A stretch of 50,515 nucleotides of DNA from an uncultured Clostridium sp. (GTDB lineage: Bacteria; Bacillota; Clostridia; TANB77; CAG-508). A program made the position numbers and the translations under genes. The DNA lies in NCBI GenBank assembly GCA_947388675.1, contig CANDRW010000011.1, forward strand, positions 1-50,515, written 5' to 3'. This document shows positions 35,990-44,525 of this stretch, one piece after another. The notes beneath the pieces were generated by a model. The model worked only from the letters and a program-made list of their open reading frames with translations, did not search any database and was not told where the DNA came from. Within the stretch, counting starts at the first letter, position 1, and each line of letters begins with the position of its first letter.

Positions 35990-36376
35990 ATTCAAACTAA
36001 TATTATATACAACTTTGAAGATTTACAAAATTTACTATTAGATAAAACACAAAATGGCTCTTTTTATCTATTATTTGATGATATTTATTTTGAAGAAATT
36101 GAAAAAGATACTGTAATTAATAGAGATGTATATATCCTTGCTAGAAGAATATCTAAACCATTTAACATTATTAAATATATCACTTTTAATGTAAAAGAAA
36201 TATATTCTACAAAGCAAATATACGAATTAATAGATATTTTAAGGAAAGATACTACTATTATTGTTACTATATTTAATCCAAATAAAAAAGAAGTTTTTTT
36301 ATTATTTATTAGTAACAAAGATGATTCTATATTAGAACATCATATTAAAACATTTATGGAATTGGAGGTGGATTAG
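35990..36376 (+). CDS. Hypothetical ICE protein with apparent ATT start
   Basis: 128-aa protein (IQTNIIYNFEDLQNLLLD start) with alternating helices and strands; unrecognised. The only ribosome site is AAAGGAGGG at 35974-35982, and seven bases later stands ATT 35990 in frame. No ATG, GTG or TTG follows in frame until near the end. The upstream in-frame GTG 35945 lies inside a terminator stem. So ATT is the best start, a codon used in bacteria for infC and a few others under IF3 control. It ends in the ribosome site of the next gene. Confidence 0.6.
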   Translation: MQTNIIYNFEDLQNLLLDKTQNGSFYLLFDDIYFEEIEKDTVINRDVYILARRISKPFNIIKYITFNVKEIYSTKQIYELIDILRKDTTIIVTIFNPNKKEVFLLFISNKDDSILEHHIKTFMELEVD

Positions 36377-36379
36377 GCT

Positions 36380-36808
36380 ATAGGACATAAATCACAAATA
36401 AGATTAATTACTACTAAAGAAGGTTTATCTGTATTACAAAAATTAAATGTATTTATAAATGATGATTTTTTGCAAGTTATTTTAAAAAATCCAACAATAA
36501 ATAAAACTTTTGGTCAAGTTATATATCTTGGATGGGATGATGTTAATTTATCCAAAGAACGTTTATTAAAAGATGTAATGATAGATTTAGAAGAACACGA
36601 TATATCATATACATTATCTATAATTGGAGAATCTACAGGAGAGGAAGAAATAAATTTACATTATGAATCGAAAACTAAAGAAATAAAAAGTCTGCCTTTT
36701 CCCTCAATTATATATACTTTTGATGAAAAGAATATGGAAGAACAGTTGCAATATTATGAAAAACATTCAAAAGATACAAAACAAACGGAGGAAATAGAAT
36801 ATGAGTGA
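36380..36808 (+). CDS. Hypothetical ICE protein with apparent ATA start
   Basis: About 142-aa protein that reads IGHKSQIRLITTKEGLSVLQ at its start, then a mixed alpha/beta body (FGQVIYLGWDDVNL, HDISYTLSIIGEST). It is in the same frame as the gene before, right after its TAG. The site GGAGGTG (36364-36370) is nine bases before ATA 36380; the first standard start is TTG 36470, which would remove 30 residues of good sequence. I take ATA as the start; the alternative is TAG readthrough that fuses both genes. Function unknown. It overlaps the primase gene by eight bases. Confidence 0.55.
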   Translation: MGHKSQIRLITTKEGLSVLQKLNVFINDDFLQVILKNPTINKTFGQVIYLGWDDVNLSKERLLKDVMIDLEEHDISYTLSIIGESTGEEEINLHYESKTKEIKSLPFPSIIYTFDEKNMEEQLQYYEKHSKDTKQTEEIEYE

Positions 36809-39146
36809 TGTATATGATGAAATTTTAAATAGTTCTAATATTCAAACAATATTAGAACATTATGGATTAAAAATTACAAAAAATAAATGTAACTGTCCTT
36901 TTCACAATGATACTCACCCATCTATGAGTATTCACTCTGGTAAAGGAATTGCAAAGTGTTTTGTTTGTGGAAGTGGTGGAAATGCAATTTCATTCATCCA
37001 AAAATATGAAAATGAGATAAACCATAATCCAATCAGTTTTAAGGATGCAATGCAAAAGGCTATTGATATTCAAGGGCTAAATATTACTATTCCTAGTAAT
37101 AATATACCTCTAACAGAAGAACAACAAAGAGTACAAAGGTTAAACAACATTTTAAAAGATGCAATCACAATTAGTGAAAATAATTTAAGAGTAAATAATA
37201 TTGACTGTCAAAATGCTTTAAATTATTTAAAAAATAGGAATTTATCTACAGAAATTATAAGTCAATTTCATATTGGTTTTAATGTAGCTACAAATAATAT
37301 AATGAATAATCTTTTATCAAAATATTCTTTGGATGATCTGATAGAAGTTGGAATTGTCAAAGATACTGGTAATGGTTATATAGATGTATTTAGCAATAGA
37401 GTAACTATACCTATTTTTGACAGTAACGGAAATGCTGTTGGATTTGGTGCAAGAGCAATAAATGATAGTATTAAACCAAAATACTTGAACACAAAGGAAA
37501 CAGAGATATTTAATAAAAGCAATCTATTATTCAATTATCATAGGGCTAAATCTTATGCTAGGAATGATGAGCTTATCATTGTCGAAGGATATATGGATGT
37601 AATTTCTGCAAAAGCAATGAAAATAGATAATGTAGTTGGTTCAATGGGAACGGCACTAACAAAAGAACATATAGACTTAATAAAAAAATTAAAATGTGAA
37701 GTAACTCTTTGTTTAGATAATGATAACGCAGGTAAAGAGGCTATGATTAGGATTATTCCAGAATTATTAAAGGCAAAATTAAAAGTAAATGTATTAGATA
37801 TTGCTAAGTTAGGTAATTATAAAGACTTTGGGGATTTGCAAATGGCAAATATAACTAGAGAGCAAGTATATCAGACTAAAATATCTGCATTTACTTTTTT
37901 ACTGAAATATAAATATATCCAAGATAAAAAATTATCTGTAGAAAATATCCACAGTATATACAATAAAATGTGTAAAGATGGATTAATAAAAGATACAAAA
38001 GATGCTTTAAATTTCAAAGAATTTATAACTAATAATTCTGACTATTCAAATGATGAAATAGAAAAAATTATTAATCCTACAGAAGTAAAAGAAAATAGGG
38101 TTAATAGATATAAGGATGTATTTTTTTATTACTATATAATTGGATTAATAAAAAACTATGCTAACAAGCATCAAGATAACATTTTATTGAAATATATAGA
38201 ATCTGGGAAACTAGATTCTAATACTTTAACTAAATCTTTAGATAATGAACAATATTTAAAGGATGATAGCTTAACTGTTAATATAGGTAGTTATATCAAA
38301 AATTATATATTCAAATCAGAACAATATATCAATTTTCAAAATGATAAAATGTTTATCCTTGAACACTTACTGAATAATGTTAAGGCTTTTGATTCTAAAG
38401 GAAATAAAGTAAGTCTTAATTTATCTAAGGAACAAAAAGAACTTTTAATAAAACAATACAATGATAGTTTTGACAATAATATTAAGGAGTATATTGAAAA
38501 TAGTCCAGATGAATTTGAAGAAATTTTCATTGCAAATTCTCATGAACAATTTGAAAAATTATTTCCTAAGACTTATGAAAAACTACTAAAAGAGCAGTCT
38601 ATTTCTCGTTTTAAAAATGAAATGGTAATGGAGGCTGTTAGGTATGGTTTTGCATATTCAGATGATATGAAATCTGCAATGAGTAGAGAGTTTGTAAATA
38701 ATGAGAAATTTAAGACTTTATTAGTATTTAATAACAATAAAAATATTTTAGGATTAACTGCTGAAAGTATTAAAAATACTGAATATGAGATTAAACAGGA
38801 AATAGAACCACAAAAAGAAACTATTATAGAAAAAGAAGAAATAAAAGAATCTAAGCCTATGTCTATTTTTATAAAATTATCAGGTAAAGAGAAAGAAACC
38901 TATAATGGTATGTATCTTCCAATAGATGATACAAAGCAAATTTATATTCCAAAACAATTATATAAAAAAGATGATAATAGAATAGAAATATTAAATAATC
39001 AAGCTAATCAAGCCAATATGAGTGAATATAAAATAGATAATAATGAGCATAAAAAGAAATTTCATAGCAGATTAACATTAGATGAATTCTATAAAAAATA
39101 TTTTAAATTATATTCAATACAAATGGAAAAAGAGGTGATGGCTTAA
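36801..39146 (+). CDS. DnaG-like primase of the ICE
   Basis: 781-aa protein. CHC2 zinc finger at about 30-70 (CNCPFHNDTHPSMSIH, KCFVCGSGG), DnaG catalytic core with the YLNTKET box, and a TOPRIM domain at about 255-335 (LIIVEGYMDVISA, VTLCLDNDNAGKEA). The last 350 residues are an ICE-specific extension of unknown role. It would prime replication of the transferred strand. Although long, it has no in-frame CGG; its two CGGs are in AAC-GGA and ACG-GCA. Stop and next start overlap. Confidence 0.9.
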   Translation: MSDVYDEILNSSNIQTILEHYGLKITKNKCNCPFHNDTHPSMSIHSGKGIAKCFVCGSGGNAISFIQKYENEINHNPISFKDAMQKAIDIQGLNITIPSNNIPLTEEQQRVQRLNNILKDAITISENNLRVNNIDCQNALNYLKNRNLSTEIISQFHIGFNVATNNIMNNLLSKYSLDDLIEVGIVKDTGNGYIDVFSNRVTIPIFDSNGNAVGFGARAINDSIKPKYLNTKETEIFNKSNLLFNYHRAKSYARNDELIIVEGYMDVISAKAMKIDNVVGSMGTALTKEHIDLIKKLKCEVTLCLDNDNAGKEAMIRIIPELLKAKLKVNVLDIAKLGNYKDFGDLQMANITREQVYQTKISAFTFLLKYKYIQDKKLSVENIHSIYNKMCKDGLIKDTKDALNFKEFITNNSDYSNDEIEKIINPTEVKENRVNRYKDVFFYYYIIGLIKNYANKHQDNILLKYIESGKLDSNTLTKSLDNEQYLKDDSLTVNIGSYIKNYIFKSEQYINFQNDKMFILEHLLNNVKAFDSKGNKVSLNLSKEQKELLIKQYNDSFDNNIKEYIENSPDEFEEIFIANSHEQFEKLFPKTYEKLLKEQSISRFKNEMVMEAVRYGFAYSDDMKSAMSREFVNNEKFKTLLVFNNNKNILGLTAESIKNTEYEIKQEIEPQKETIIEKEEIKESKPMSIFIKLSGKEKETYNGMYLPIDDTKQIYIPKQLYKKDDNRIEILNNQANQANMSEYKIDNNEHKKKFHSRLTLDEFYKKYFKLYSIQMEKEVMA

Positions 39147-40390
39147 TGCAGGCAAGTAACAAATCAGATGCAGCACAAGTTTATGAAGGTGCTACAAGAG
39201 CAACCAAAGTAGGTATAAAAGATAGTTTTAAATACTTATTAAAACCTTTATCTATATTTGGGTATCACTACTTCCTAGAAGGAATCAAGGCAGTTCAAAA
39301 AGATGGATCTACGAAAGAGTTAGAAAAACTAACTAATCTTTCCTATGATGAAACCATTAGGATAATGCAGAAATGCCAAAATGATGGTATTAGAGTAGTT
39401 GCATCAGAAAGAAAATTATCTACAGAAGATAGTGAATTTGGAAAAAAGAAATCTTTGTATGAACAGAAAAGAATCACAAGATATGCTCGTAAAATAAAGC
39501 AACTTAGTGATTTGAAGGCACATTTTCCTAAAACTGCTCAATTTATTAAATTAGATTCAGTTATAAAAAAATATCAGGATAAGCAAAATACAGAGATTAA
39601 GCATCATAAAGATAAATATTATAATATATACTATAATAAATCAAAAGCTCCTTATATGGCTGATAGAATAGCAGATTTAATAGAGTATAGAACTGGGATT
39701 TCACAAAAACTATTTGATGAAAATACACAATCTGCAATCGAGCAACTAAGAAATGGTGGAAAAAGTTTAAATTCAGAACAATTAAGAAATCTATCAGATA
39801 AGTTCAAATTACATGATATGGGAAATGTAGGAATAGATAAATTTAAACAAGATTATTGTGTTCACGAGATGCCTTTTTCTTCATTTATGTCTATTGAAGA
39901 TGATCTTGAAGTTGCAGATATTCCTTATGGTATTAAAATCATTGAAAATGAAGATGAGGAAAAAATCGCTAACATATACTTTGAAAATAAACATCTTGAA
40001 AGATACAATGAATTAGGCTTTAATGATTATGGGCAAATGTATGTATATGGGAACAATAATAAAAACTTTCAATGGAATATCCAGTCGCAAGAGGAGTTAG
40101 TTTCTTTTAAAAGTAAAACTGGTAATGAGGAAAAACAAATATACTCTACTTTATCTGGCAAAAACTATATTATGAAAAGACAAGAAAATGAATGTTTTTG
40201 GACTGTTGCAAAAGCAGACTTAAAGGAACTTGCAGAAAAAGAAAAAAAAAGAGATGTAGTAGGTGAAGAATTAGAGAGATTGCATATTTTTGAACAATTA
40301 GAAAAAGATGCAAACAACTCCCCTACTATAGCTGAAAATCCTAAAGAGATAGAGGTTAATTTTGATGAAAAAGAAGTAGGTGATGTGTAA
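39146..40390 (+). CDS. PcfB/DUF3801-like conjugation protein
   Basis: 414-aa protein of mixed helix with a long basic middle (RITRYARKIKQLSDLKAHF). The early part (YEGATRATKVGIKDSFKYLL, then IMQKCQNDGIRVVASERK) resembles the PcfB/DUF3801 family, partners of the VirD4 coupling protein, and indeed it directly precedes virD4 here (3-base gap). The match is by pattern and position; the rest is unrecognised. No in-frame CGG. Confidence 0.5.
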   Translation: MQASNKSDAAQVYEGATRATKVGIKDSFKYLLKPLSIFGYHYFLEGIKAVQKDGSTKELEKLTNLSYDETIRIMQKCQNDGIRVVASERKLSTEDSEFGKKKSLYEQKRITRYARKIKQLSDLKAHFPKTAQFIKLDSVIKKYQDKQNTEIKHHKDKYYNIYYNKSKAPYMADRIADLIEYRTGISQKLFDENTQSAIEQLRNGGKSLNSEQLRNLSDKFKLHDMGNVGIDKFKQDYCVHEMPFSSFMSIEDDLEVADIPYGIKIIENEDEEKIANIYFENKHLERYNELGFNDYGQMYVYGNNNKNFQWNIQSQEELVSFKSKTGNEEKQIYSTLSGKNYIMKRQENECFWTVAKADLKELAEKEKKRDVVGEELERLHIFEQLEKDANNSPTIAENPKEIEVNFDEKEVGDV

Positions 40391-40393
40391 TAT

Positions 40394-42373
40394 ATGCTGA
40401 TAAAAAAAGATAAAAAAGCTCCTGTTCTTTTACTACTTATAGCATTTATAGTTATTTTTTATTATATGCTTAGAGTAACAACTCTAGTAAATAGCAATAA
40501 TGGAATTTGGGATTTAGAATTTTTCAACATTGCCCTTAGTGAAATATATAAATTAAACACTCCTGTAGATATTACAAGTAAAAATCTTGCAATATCTGCG
40601 GGGGTGTCTTTTTTTATGCTTATGATATATGAAACCTATCGTATGCAAAACAAAAGAAATGTGCAAGAGAACACTTATGGATCTGCTGAATGGAGAACTT
40701 CAAAGGATATTGAAAATAAAAGAGATAAAGTATTTGAAAATAATATGATTTTATCTCAAACAGAGTTCATTTCTAAAAATATGAAAAAAAGTGGAATGAA
40801 TAGGCATGTAATATTACTCGGTAGACCTGGTACTCGGTAAATCTCGTTATTATTTTAAACCTAATATTCTAAATGCTACTGGAACAATAATAGTAACAGA
40901 TCCTAAACGGAGAGTTACTTAGAGATTGTGGATATTCATTGAAGAAAAAAGGCTATACAATTAAGGTCCTAAATTTAGATGAAAAATCAAAATCTAATCA
41001 TTATAACCCTTTTGTATATATAAAAGAATTACCTACTTTTGATGAAATAATAGGAAATGAAAATCCTAATCATAAAATACAAGAAGATGATGTAATGACC
41101 TTAATTAATACTTTAATGGTTAATACAAAGAGTGAGAATATTGAAAATACAAGTGGAGATCCATTCTGGGAAAAATCAGAAATGATTTATTTACAAGCTC
41201 TATTCTATTACACAATTAGACACTATGATAAACCACATCAAAATTTTTCAACTATTTTGAAATTAATTCGTTTATCTAATCCAGATTCAACAGGTGTTTC
41301 TCCTTTAGATAAACTTTTTGATAATTGGGCCAAAGATGAGCCAGACCACATTGGAGTAAAACAATATAAGCATTTCAAGGTTGCTGCATCTGCTCCAAAG
41401 ATGATGTCTACCATCATCATGGTTGCAACTGCAAGACTTGCAGCATTTAACATTAAGGAAATAGCAGATTTAACTAATACTGATGATATGGAATTAGAAC
41501 GAATCGGTATGCCTATTAATGATAATTCACCTATTCTACAGAAAATCAATGCAGATACTGGAAAACATATAGGAAATGGAAAAGTAGCTTATTTTATTAT
41601 TACAAAACCTAGTGATTCTACTTTCAACTTCTTAGCAAGTATTTTTTATACACAAGTATTTGCCATGATAGATGAAAATGCTAAAAGACTTGGTGGAAGT
41701 CTTGTTACTCCTTTGGAAATTTATATGGATGAGTGGGCACAGCTACGGAGAAATACCTCGATTTGTAGAGGAACTGGCTTATTTAAGACGGTTTAAATGT
41801 ACGGAATAACAATTCGGACTTCAAAGTCTAAGCCAATTAAAGAAAAAATATAAAGATTCTTGGGAGTCAGTTTTAGACTGTGTTGATACTACTTTGTTTT
41901 TGGGTAGTAATAGTAAAGAAACACTTGAATATATTGTGGCTTTACTCGGTAAAAAGACTTGGTATAAGAAAAGCACAGGTAGAACTTTCTCAAAACAAGG
42001 TTCTAGTAGCACGAATTGGGATATAGTAGGTAGAGAACTCGCTACATTAGATGAATTATCTAAGATGCAAAAAGGTTACTGCATAATATTTATATCTACA
42101 GTTGGAGCGTTTTACTCTAAGTTATATAACTTAAATGAACACCCTAATTATTCGGATTTATACGAACCTTGGGCTAATAATAATGATAAGTTATACGATC
42201 ATAAGCAAGAGTTGGAATATCAAGAAAATTTCAATTATAAATTGCTATATGATTTGGGATTACAATTTGTTAAACCTATTCAGAATTCAAAAATTGAAAA
42301 GGTTGATAGGCAAGAAGTAAAAGAACTTTTAAAATCTGGCACAATACAGTTAGAAGATTTAAAAGTTGCTTAA
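40394..42373 (+). CDS. virD4: VirD4/TraG coupling ATPase, six CGG +1 shifts
   Basis: Type IV coupling protein that feeds DNA to the secretion channel; 657 residues when the C of six CGG codons is skipped (40835, 40908, 41746, 41789, 41802, 41815). Two N-terminal membrane helices (about 10-30 and 60-80), then NTYGSAEW, the usual TraG entry motif. Shift 1 makes Walker A LGRPGTGKS (residues 141-149); shift 2 makes VTDPKGELLRD; shift 3 makes WAQLGEIPRF after the Walker B-like IYMDE; the last three fall within 27 bases and give YLRGLNVGITIGLQSLSQL, the RNA/DNA-stimulated motif of the family. Every frame step is exact. In zero frame the protein ends inside Walker A. The C-terminus is of normal length. 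Confidence 0.95.
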
Positions 42374-42391
42374 AAATAATTGAATAATTTA

Positions 42392-42455
42392 GGAGGCAAT
42401 TCCCTAAATTATAATAGTTATTTTCTAACTATATAGGGGGATTGCCCCCTTTTTA
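42392..42455 (+). terminator. Hairpin terminator inside the transfer operon
   Basis: Stem GGAGGCAATTCCCT with AGGGGGATTGCCCCC and five T, with an inner hairpin TAGTTA/TAACTA. It lies between virD4 and the pilin-like gene, so it may set the ratio between coupling protein and channel. Confidence 0.75.
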
Positions 42456-42470
42456 TAGTTAGGAGGATTT

Positions 42471-42802
42471 ATGAAAAACTTAATAAAAAGTTTTAAAGAA
42501 AATAAAAATAAATTAAAATCTAAATTAATTACATTAAGCACAAGCATAGGTGTTACTTTAATGTTAGGTACTAGCAAAGTGTGTGCTGCATCTGGAACGG
42601 AATCTATTGATTCTTTCATTAACTTTGCTTGTGATTGGTTGACCAAGATTCGGAGGAGTTGTTGCTCTTGTAGGAGGAGTAATGTTTGCTTTAGGTTGGC
42701 AACGTGAGGATGCAGAACGGAAAATCAAGAGGACTTATGACACTTATGGCTGGATTTATGTTAGTTGCGATTGCTCAATCAAAAAACCTATTTGGACTAT
42801 AA
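42471..42802 (+). CDS. Pilin-like small membrane protein (VirB2/Maff-2 type), two CGG +1 shifts
   Basis: 109 residues when the C at 42651 and 42718 is skipped. A basic start and signal-like helix (ITLSTSIGVTLMLGTSKVCA, about 20-42), then two membrane helices separated by QREDAEGKSRG: TKIGGVVALVGGVMFALGW and LMTLMAGFMLVAIAQ. This is the Maff-2/VirB2-like plan of clostridial ICEs. The first shift makes KIGGVVALVGG, the second AEGKSRG. The zero frame has no second helix. It stands in the usual place before the VirB6-like gene. Confidence 0.88.
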
Positions 42803-42821
42803 AAGAGGAGGAAATTTATAA

Positions 42822-43652
42822 TTGGATGGAATTATAAGAATTCTCTATAGTTTTAAATTTACAGTATTTCGGAGTTACCTTAGATAGTGGTAATTTAATT
42901 GGTTCAGTACAACAATTAACTAATTTTTCGAGTGTTCAAAATATTAATATTTGGTCCATTGGAAAAGTGGTAAATGACTGTATTGTTCCTGTAGCACTAA
43001 GTTTGCTTATTCTTTTTTTTATGATAAATCTAATAAAAAAAGCTATGGAAGTAGATAGAATTTCTTGGGAGAGATTGGCTATGTCTTTTGTAGCTTTTTT
43101 ATTATTAAAATATTTCATTATGAATGGCTATAGTTTTATGTCGGCAATAATGAATATTGTAAATGACATATTTGTTAGTGTTACAAATGTATTAAGTAAT
43201 AATAACTCTAACATTAATATTGCAGATACTCTTATAAACGCCGTTCCAGATCGGATTTGTAGATAGTATTATGACATATCGGATTATACCTAATACTATT
43301 CATTCCATTTATGACGACAATCGTTCAAATTTTAACACAAATATTTTTAAGAGTAGTAAAATTAATATTTTGCTTTGCCTTTGCCCCTATCCCTCTTGCC
43401 TTATCTGTAGATGATGAAGGTAGAGGAAAAGCAATTCAGTATTTTCTATTTGCAGCATCTGTAGGAATAGAGGCAATTATTATTTACTTGGCTACGAATA
43501 TTTATGCGATTGGTCTATCTGGACTAAGTTCTACAGTTGGTTCAACAAATGCAATATCTACCATTGTTGCAATGTTGTTTCTAAATGGTATGTACCTTGC
43601 AATAATTCAATATGCTAGCCAATTCGCAGAAAAATTGACAGGAGGTCATTAA
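42822..43652 (+). CDS. VirB6/TrbL-like channel protein, three CGG +1 shifts
   Basis: 275 residues when the C at 42870, 43252 and 43280 is skipped. Five to six membrane helices; the conserved part FMTTIVQILTQIFLRVVKLI, then FAFAPIPLALSVDDEGRGKA, identifies the TrbL/VirB6-like family of Gram-positive conjugation. The shifts give FTVFGVTLDSG, VPDGFVDSIM and MTYGLYLILF. TTG 42822 follows GGAGG by ten bases; the frame from it meets the first CGG exactly on a codon (residue 17). Without shifts it breaks into three fragments. Confidence 0.92.
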
Positions 43653-43656
43653 GATT

Positions 43657-44257
43657 ATGGATAATATAGAGATAACAGTTTTTGATGAGATAAACGACTA
43701 CAAGGAAAAGATATATTTCTTTAATTTTAGGCAATGGCTTTTTGCTATATTAATAGTTGCTTTAGTTGTTCCTACTTATCTTCTTTTAAAAGATAGGATT
43801 GGTAGTGAAATAACAAGTTATATAGTAATTCGGAATAGCAGGAATTCTTGGTTTTATAGGATTCGTTAAAATACATGAATTACCAGCTGAAAAAATCCTA
43901 CCTTATTGGTTTAGACATTATTTATGTTTTGCTAAACCACTTCACTATATGACTGATGAAGAATTTAAAAAGCAACATCAAAAAAATGGCAAGAAAAAGC
44001 AAATAGGTACTAAAGAAACTAATAAAAACACTTCAAAGATTACTAAAAATGAAATTAAGGAATTAAAGAAAAAGCAAAAACAAGAAAAGTTGCTACAAAA
44101 AGCTAAAAAGAGATATGGAATTGATGATAATAAATCTCAAAATAAAATTATAGAGAAAGACAATAAAGATAGTGATAAAGGAAATGAACTATCGGAGAAA
44201 CTTTCTAAATTATCAAAGGAACAACAAGATGCCCTTTTGAAACTATTAGAGAGGTAA
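43657..44257 (+). CDS. PrgI-family conjugation protein, one CGG +1 shift
   Basis: 199 residues when the C at 43831 is skipped. Short N-terminal domain (EITVFDEINDYKEKIYFFNF), two membrane helices with the shifted IVIGIAGILGFIGF as the second, then YWFRHYLCFAKPLHY and a long Lys-rich, helical tail. PrgI proteins precede VirB4 and are VirB3-like inner-membrane parts of the channel. In zero frame the second helix turns into NSRNSWFYRIR and stops. Good ribosome site (GGAGG). Confidence 0.9.
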
Positions 44258-44264
44258 TAAATTT

Positions 44265-44525
44265 ATGAAATTAACAAAATGGGAAAGAAAATTTTTAAAT
44301 TATTATTTGAATAATTTTAATGCAAAGTGGATGAGAGTTTTTAATAACAAGCATCCACTTTTAGAAACTAGGGTTGATTTATTTAATATCTATAAAATGA
44401 AATTAAAAGGTCAACCAGTTGTAGGTCAAGAAACACTTACATCTATGTTTAAGCAATTAAAAGAAGGAGAAATGTATCTTATTACAGACCTTCTAAAACA
44501 AGATAAGGAGGATAATATAGTTTGA
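44265..44525 (+). CDS. Small hypothetical protein between PrgI and VirB4
   Basis: 86-aa basic protein, helical, with no recognised motif (LTKWERKFLNYYLNNFNAKW start). It overlaps the VirB4 start by four bases and so is translated with it. It is the only gene of the secretion block without an in-frame CGG. Confidence 0.65.
   Translation: MKLTKWERKFLNYYLNNFNAKWMRVFNNKHPLLETRVDLFNIYKMKLKGQPVVGQETLTSMFKQLKEGEMYLITDLLKQDKEDNIV

Noticed and set aside
40394-42373. VirD4 as a pseudogene with six frameshift mutations
   Set aside because: All six breaks are the same event (C before GGN at a codon border), the code around them is intact, and the same holds in ten other genes on both strands. Random decay would give mixed indels and stops.
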